From assembly GCA_029204225.1 (NCBI GenBank), contig CM055101.1, positions 38,173,374 through 38,237,373 on the forward strand: a DNA stretch of 64,000 nucleotides, given 5' to 3'. Source of the DNA: Diphasiastrum complanatum. Its lineage: Eukaryota > Streptophyta > Lycopodiopsida > Lycopodiales > Lycopodiaceae. The notes beneath the pieces are model-generated. The model saw only the letters and a list, made by a program, of their open reading frames with translations. It did not search any database and was not told the origin of the DNA. The stretch's first letter is position 1. The number at the start of each line of letters is the position of its first letter. Below are positions 57,747 through 64,000 of this stretch, piece after piece. The position numbers and the translations under genes were made by a program.

Positions 57747-60225
57747 CTAAAATGATAAATTTGGATAACCTCCCATTTCGCGATTTTCCAATAGTGCAAG
57801 GGGGTTATCGATCAATGTGTTATTTACAAGATGAGTGTACCAACTATCCTCAGACAAGATTTCAGACATCTCAGCAGAAGGGACAGTTAGTGAGAGGGCT
57901 GCATATGTATATTCTGGGAATTTCTCTTTAATGTACAATTGTTGAATGGATAAAAGGGCATATGAAATGAGAGATGCAATATTTACATAATTGTGAGTAT
58001 GGTATGGTCTGGGTATTGGATTAGTGGAGCGAAGTATATTATTTGCTTTGACTTCCTCCAAATAATGAAAATAGTTAACTTTCCAATCTGTGTAGATTTT
58101 TCACAGATTAGGGAATAACAGTTGACTGGAGAATCTGGAAGGAATTGGATTAGGGCTAGGGACAACTTCTTTAACATCAAAAATGCTAATGGATTCTAGA
58201 TTATTCTGATACTCATACAAAGATGGAAAAATATTGTTTTCGAATGGTTTTAGATATTCTAGGACATATATATATACAAAGATCCTGTAACAACATGGAT
58301 ATAGTTAGTTTGTACATTGAACTTATTCTGAACAATGGCAAGGGCAAGGATACCTTTTTGGTGCATTGTTAGTTTGGCCCAAAAAGTGTTTAGGTGAGAA
58401 AAAGTCCAAGGGCTTTCCCATTGTTCTTTTGTATAACCAAAAAGTTTAGGTAAAAGAAGGTAATCCACTAGAATTCTGGACTATAGAAAGGTGGAAGAAA
58501 AAATGCTAGTTCTTGTTGGAATGTCTAAAATTCTATCTTTAGTAGTGAATACACTACATTGTTCTTCCTTTCGATGCTCCACTGTGTGATGCTTCAGCTT
58601 GCTGTGAAATGATTACTAGCGTTGCTGGTTGGTCTGCAACAGTTGTGTCACTGGTTGCTTTTGGCTTCTCAGCATTCTTAGGGTCAATCTGCACCTCTTG
58701 ATCTTTCTGGATTTGCTTTAAAACAATATATGTCTGGATGGCCTTCTCTGATGTATCTTTGGCTGGCTCATCCATCTACTTGGACTAGTCCTAGCATTGG
58801 ACAAGTTCTTTGTCTTCAAAATTCTGAATTTGGCTTGATTGAAACTTAGCCTCTTCCAGTTCTTCTTTCAATTTCTCATATGTAGCCATCTGGGGTTGCA
58901 AATATTGCAACTGGAAGGTCTGGATAATTCTTTCTTGTATACATTTTTAAGTTGTTGGATCAATCATGTATCTCCCATGAGATACACAAGCTTCCAATGT
59001 GACTTTGGCACTTATTTGCCATAAAACTGTCTCTTCAACCTGTATCTTATAAATTTGGTTGCCTTTTCTCAGCATATCTACAGAATTCTGCAACTTGGCA
59101 ATAGAGTCCTGGAGCTGCCTTTGATTTGCTTTGGCACTCTCTTTATCGATAATGGCATTGCTGAGTTTGTCACTCAGCTCCTCGTTATTACTCTACAAAG
59201 TAGCTCGCACATGTCTTTCCTCCTACAAAGAAGCCTGCAGGTTCTGGATCTCATGCTTGAGCAATAAATTTTCATTTTCAAAAGCATTGGACTGCTTCTG
59301 AATTGCTTCAAGTACCTCCAGCGTAGCGTCCTATCTACCTTTTGCTTCTTCGAGGGCTATATTTTTTCTGATCAATTCTGCTTGAGCTGCTTCAAGCTCT
59401 TTACTCTTGTGTGACAGCTCAACCTTGATTTCTTCCAACTCTACATTATTTTGGATTAGGTCTGTTCGGATGGAATCATATTTTGATCCCAACTTCCTTG
59501 AGACTTTGTCTAGGCTAACAAAATGTTTTGTGTGTCTGATAATTCTTCATTGACAACTGGTGCCTCGGCATCACTTTCACACCGGTGCAATTCTGATATC
59601 TTCCTGCACAGTTAACACACCGACATGCATACATAGAATACCAATCTGCAAACCAAGCCTGGAAAACTGATTAATCTTTACTAATTTATAGAATTGCTTA
59701 AAGGCAATCTGTCCGAAGACAATGGGTTCTCCGTTCAGGGCTCTCAGCAGGTATCCCATATTCGTGTTAGAAATGGTATACTCTTGCTCCGGTAAGAATA
59801 TAGAAGCAAGAGCAAATCGCACAAACTTTTGAGATTGGGATCACTGATATAAGAGAGTTTATATCCCATTTTCTCAAGATAAGCTTCTTCCTAAAAAACT
59901 CTGCTCTCTGTGATGAAGTCGGGCTTTGTAACAGGCATACTGCCCAAACCTAAGGCACGACAGTAAAATCCTTTTGTAATAATGATCTCTTGATTCCAGA
60001 CAGTGGTGGAATTATGTCCTTCCTCTGTCTCACTCAAATTTCGGATCATCTCATGGCACACATCCATAAGGATTACTGATGGATCCCTCCCAGTTCTACC
60101 ATCGCTTATTGGATAAAAGTATTCTACAAAGAGATGGAAATGCGAAATGGGGATTTCCATGATATCTGCATCAGCTCATTTTGTGCTTTTGTAGTCAACT
60201 TCTTCGCATCCACACTGAAACAGAC
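57747..60225 (-). pseudogene. unrecognised long coiled-coil frame, broken
   Basis: From about 60225 the minus strand reads KLTTKAQNELMQISWKSPF, then in a shifted frame FHLFVEYFYPISDGRTGRDP, VILMDVCHEMIRNLSET and KMGYKLSYISDPNLKSL. A coiled coil of about 250 residues follows at 59560-58800 (for example SLDKVSRKLGSKYDSIRTDL, ELEAAQAELIRKN, KLSNAIIDKESAKANQRQLQ). An acidic tail ends at 58554, and more frames follow to 57747. At least six stops or shifts. The arrangement (folded head, long coiled coil, polar tail) resembles the gag-like frame at 36541-38640. No family assigned. Confidence 0.4.
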
Positions 60226-60615
60226 ACCAATTTTTAACACAATTCTTCTAGAAGTAAGAGCAAGATCAAGGAATCGACATTCAGAGCCTAGATAATAAAA
60301 GCTTTTTGAACAATTTTAAGCATTTTCTAGTAGCATAATGTGTCCTACTCTTGAACGCCGGATTGCTGCTTTCGAACCAAATCACATGGATCGGCAACAA
60401 ATTACATCTCCTTTTTTTTCTTGCGCTCACTCTATCGATCCCTCTCGTTCATAAGCATCCACAATAATAAAAATTGTATACACTACACCCGAGATGAAAA
60501 ATCGTATACACTACACCTGAGATGCTGAGTCAGCACTAGCTACACTCACCTCACGAGATGTTGCACGCGAGAAGAGTCGGCGGAGGGAGTGTGAGAGAGA
60601 GTGATGAGGGGAGAG

Positions 60616-60620
<5 letters not shown>

Positions 60621-60648
<28 letters not shown>
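60621..60648. repeat. (GA)14 microsatellite
   Basis: 28 bp of GA in a purine-rich stretch (60590-60650). Confidence 0.95.
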
Positions 60649-60651
<3 letters not shown>

Positions 60652-60659
60652 TAGGTAGA

Positions 60660-61540
60660 CGGTGTGGTGCGACATCCGTCAAGATACCCCTCAAAAGACC
60701 CGAATATACGACCATGGAAATGTCACATCATCATGGAAATGCCACATCATCATTAAAAATTGATGACGTGGATTTTTTGTTTTTACTTTTTTAGATGATG
60801 ACGTGGATTTTTCTCCTTTCAAAGAAATTTAAAATGGGTATTATTTGCTCTTATAATAAACAAAATACACAAATGCTTCACTCAGCTCACAAAAGTTCAG
60901 CTCGGTATTTTTGAGTATTGAATTGCAAAAATAAAGAATATACACAATCTATGAAACAATGTATATGATATTGGAAGCAAAGATTGTCACTTTCTTCGTT
61001 AAAATGTATGGGTGAAAAAAATGTATGAGCGAAAAATACGAAAGTGTCGAGTTTTTTGCATATTTCCAATGTGTTGTTGACATGGAAACATGATGAAAAC
61101 AAAGGTATGCACAAAATGATATGCAACATACTAGCGAAATATTATATTTTTTTGGCAAATTTCCCGAAGGTAAAAAATGGAACAAAGGTAAATCCCGAAA
61201 CATGCAAAGGTTGAAGTGCCGCAGTTTCCAAAATTTGTGGATATACTTAACATACCATATTCCAAAAATGGTATCGGCTTTTTCACAAGAAATATAATGA
61301 CAATGATAAAGTGAAGGTGTCATCATTTTCACAAAAAATACAGCGAAAAGTAGAAATGTAGCGAAAGTGTCACCTTTTTCACACATTTCGCGAAGGTAAT
61401 GGATTGACAAAAAAGTGTCAGGTTGGATGAAATGCGAAGAATGTGAAGGTGCAAGTGTTGCAAATTCGCAAACTTCAGTGGAAATTATTGGACCAAAGAT
61501 GACGGGTTTTTAGAAATTGGATAAAATGTGAGTAGTATCG
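60660..61540. other. no gene seen
   Basis: AT-rich. The segment 61000-61480 repeats short words such as GCGAAGGT, AAAAAATG and GTGTCA, but no ordered array or coding motif was found. Confidence 0.4.
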
Positions 61541-61544
61541 GAAA

Positions 61545-62400
61545 TTAGTCATAGTTGTGCTTCACCCTTGAGCCATTTACTCGAGTATCAAGTAAATGTC
61601 CTTCAAGATCGGCTAACTGAAATGATCCATTGTTAAAAACTTCTATGACTTTGTAAGGTCCCATCCATCTGGAATGTAATTTTTCAAGAAACAACATGTG
61701 TCTGTTATCATACAGAAGCACGTAGTCCCCTCGTTTAATATTTATTTTTTTGATGGATTGGTTAAGAATTTCTTTTCTTTTATTCTGAACTCGTTCAGTT
61801 TCGATTAATGAAAGTCGACGATCCTCCTCCAGTTGCGTCAAAGATATCATCTGCTCCCGGAGACTATTGTGTTCATCCATTCGCTCTTCATTACTAATGC
61901 GAAACATCAGAACTTCGAATTCTATTGGTAGTATGGGATGCATTCCATACACAAGATAGAATGGAGTATGCCTAGTTGTGACATTTTCAATAGTTCTGTA
62001 TGCCCATAGAATTTTACACAAAATTTTGTTTGTCCGCTCTATAAGCCCATTCGCTTTTGGATTATATGGAGTGGTTTGGCGATGCGTAATAGAAAAGTAT
62101 GACAACATGGCCTTGATGGTCTGATTAAGGAAATGGGTTCCCCTATCATTAACGAGTTCTAAGGAACATCCATATAGTGTGAAAATATTTTGGAATAAAA
62201 ACTTTGCTACAGTCTTAGCATCGTTTTTAACTGTGGCTTTGGCCTCTACCATCTTGGTAGCATAGTCCGTAGCAAGAAGTCATCAATCCCTGTCGACAAT
62301 AATGATCCATTCTCTTAGGCAAGCCACCCAAGGACCATTCTTTTGGTATGGGAACCGAATACTGGGCTCCTAACTTTCCTATTAATTTCTTAACTTTATG
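61545..62400 (-). pseudogene. Ty3/gypsy integrase fragment
   Basis: The minus strand reads ATDYATKMVEAKATVKNDA (first aspartate), ELVNDRGTHFLNQTIKAML (second) and PYNPKANGLIERTNKILC (glutamate), then jumps to ILWAYRTIENVTTRHTPFYL. About 20-25 residues before WAYRT are missing. The C-terminal barrel follows: KRGDYVLLYDNRHM and LHSRWMGPYKVIEVFNNGSF, ending VNGSRVKHNYD at 61545. This is Athila/Tat-like, without a chromodomain. A frame change lies near 62260. Confidence 0.88.
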
Positions 62401-62454
62401 AGTATACTTTCTAAGTGATTTCTTCGGCTTCTTCTCAACAGAATTAAGCCAAAA

Positions 62455-62486
62455 TGTTCACAGATTCTAGCCAGAAACTGTGAACA
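62455..62486. repeat. short inverted repeat, possible LTR start
   Basis: TGTTCACAG (62455-62463) is followed by CTGTGAACA (62478-62486), a perfect 9-bp inverted pair with a 14-nt loop. Confidence 0.6.
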
Positions 62487-62489
62487 CCA

Positions 62490-64000
62490 TTTTTCTCTTT
62501 TTATTCTTCTTTTTCTTTGCTCGTCTCAGGTGGTTACTGTTTTGAATACCAGGTATTTCTGCTCGTTTCCAGAAGCCAGTTCTTTATAGTTAAGTCCTCT
62601 TGAACGGTTTCCAGGCAGAAATGTTTCTCAGTTTGCAACGTGTATTCCCAGCCTATCAGTGGGATGAAACGATTACGTTCACTCAGTTACATGCATTTAT
62701 AAGCCATGTAACCAATCCTAGCTCAAGCACAGATTAACGTTCTAGAATAGAGAGCAAGTCTACAAATCTATCTACCAAACTATCCTAAGAAATCAGAGAA
62801 CAAAACAATAAGAGAGTTAAGCTACACAACAAGAAACAAGAATCAAGAAAGCTAACTTCCTAACAGCATTCCAGCAACCCAAGAATCAAGAAACACCCAT
62901 TTCTTGATGCTTGGAATACCCAAGAACAATCAAGGACAGGATTGTTAGTAAAATGCAAGATTAGATCCACAATCTCAGCCTATATAGTTTACCTGCATCC
63001 TGAAACCACAAAAACAAGAAACAAGTAAATTAATCCACATCTACATTCCACATTGCAAGAAAGTAAACAAGAAATCTAATTAATCCACATTCACAACAAG
63101 AAATTAGAACATGTTCATAGGAGTTTCACTCAAGAAGATAGCCATGAACAAGGAGCGGCTCACATAAAAAATAACTGTAATCCTAGCTAGTAATCCTCAG
63201 CTCTCATGCTCGGCTCTCAACTTCTTCTGCTCATCTCCTTCTGAGACCTCCTCGATCATGGGTGAGAGATACTCTGCGTCTTCAGCTTGGCTCAACATCT
63301 GGGGATTCTCCGGAATCCACTAACATTATCCACCCCTAATCTGTTGCAGGACCCACTGCAACACATGTCAGGTGATGTCGTTCCGCTTGGCACTTGGGAA
63401 AGTGTGGACCTTCATTTGCTTCCGTAAAACCAGGTGCTTATTATCTGCAAAATTGTTCCGCAAAATTGGGAATCTCTCAATGGCCGCTACATTCCAGCCC
63501 TCTTGAGAACCTCTTGCGAGTCCTGCTCGCCTTGTTGTCATACAACCCGCTTCCTCGGACTCATTTTTCATCCTAGGGCCTCGAAGACTTGGAAGCGTAA
63601 CTTATGGTGTCGGTCGATATGGAAGTGAAAAATGTGTGCAAAGTAAAAGATAAAGGTGGCGGAATGAGGTTGGGGAAGCAAAAAAATGTAAGGTATAATG
63701 TCCAGAAGAAGAAGATGCTTAGATGTCAGTTAAGGACGGAGATGTTGGGAAGATGGGTAATGGTGGAAATGGAGTTGTGAAGGTGGTGAAGGAACTGGAA
63801 AAAAAACGAGTGTTTGACGTTGATGATGTTGTTCCCAAAAGTGTAACGGGAGCGTGATGTATGCTCGCGTGACACTACCCCTCAGATGTGCGACAAGTTT
63901 CAAGCGGATGTGTCATCTGCAGGCGATGTTAGATTTTGAAGGATTGGTGATGGCGCTCTGAATGGTTATCAAACCACGATGGTGGATACTCGGTGGAGGT
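62490..64000. other. no gene seen
   Basis: The stretch 62500-63130 has a TATA-like TTTATAAGCC at about 62697 and A-rich repeats of CAAGAAACAAGAA, as in an LTR leader. The rest shows only short frames without motifs. Confidence 0.35.

Noticed and set aside
63368-63628. Overlapping short frames on both strands
   Set aside because: No motif or splice context; composition does not favour either strand.

Overview
The window reads as nuclear DNA of a land plant, probably a vascular plant. It holds two intron-bearing genes with plant-type proteins (a ribosome-assembly factor LTV1 and a SWEET sugar transporter). The rest is mostly nested and broken LTR retrotransposons of the Ty1/copia and Ty3/gypsy groups, primed from initiator-tRNA-Met sites, plus long CT/GA microsatellites. 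I cannot name the species. There is no sign of bacterial, organellar or CRISPR sequence.

1-11,320: the LTV1 gene lies on the minus strand. Exon 1 (10,696-11,142) is separated from exons 2-4 (2,072-571) by an 8.6-kb intron that contains a complete 5,853-bp chromodomain-bearing Ty3/gypsy element (4,536-10,388) with 918-bp LTRs, a 5-bp target duplication, an intact primer site and almost no gag.

11,507-21,909: directly upstream of LTV1 sits a 10.4-kb LTR element (A) with unusual AG...CT ends. A second, copia element (B, 15,066-21,121) is nested inside a tandem-repeat array of A. Both have exact 5-bp target duplications. The LTRs of A differ more than those of B, as the nesting order predicts.

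22,000-42,400: microsatellites and a pile of decayed copia elements. Plus-strand element C is cut in two by two minus-strand related copies, D and E, joined through a scrap of LTR. Then comes the LTR of a different, minus-strand element (G) with a tRNA-Asp-like primer site and gag-like debris, followed by an LTR/gag scrap and a foldback repeat.

43,428-46,947: an intact six-exon SWEET gene on the minus strand (244 aa).

48,000-64,000: more debris. This includes a hairpin-forming inverted repeat, copia and gypsy fragments, a chimeric gypsy-RT/copia-gag frame, and a histone H3 pseudogene of centromeric (CENH3-like) type. That pseudogene sits behind a leader of about 80-bp repeats, and a related leader faces it head to head in front of an unrecognised frame. 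A large unrecognised coiled-coil frame and a gypsy integrase fragment close the window. The only genes that look functional are LTV1 and SWEET.
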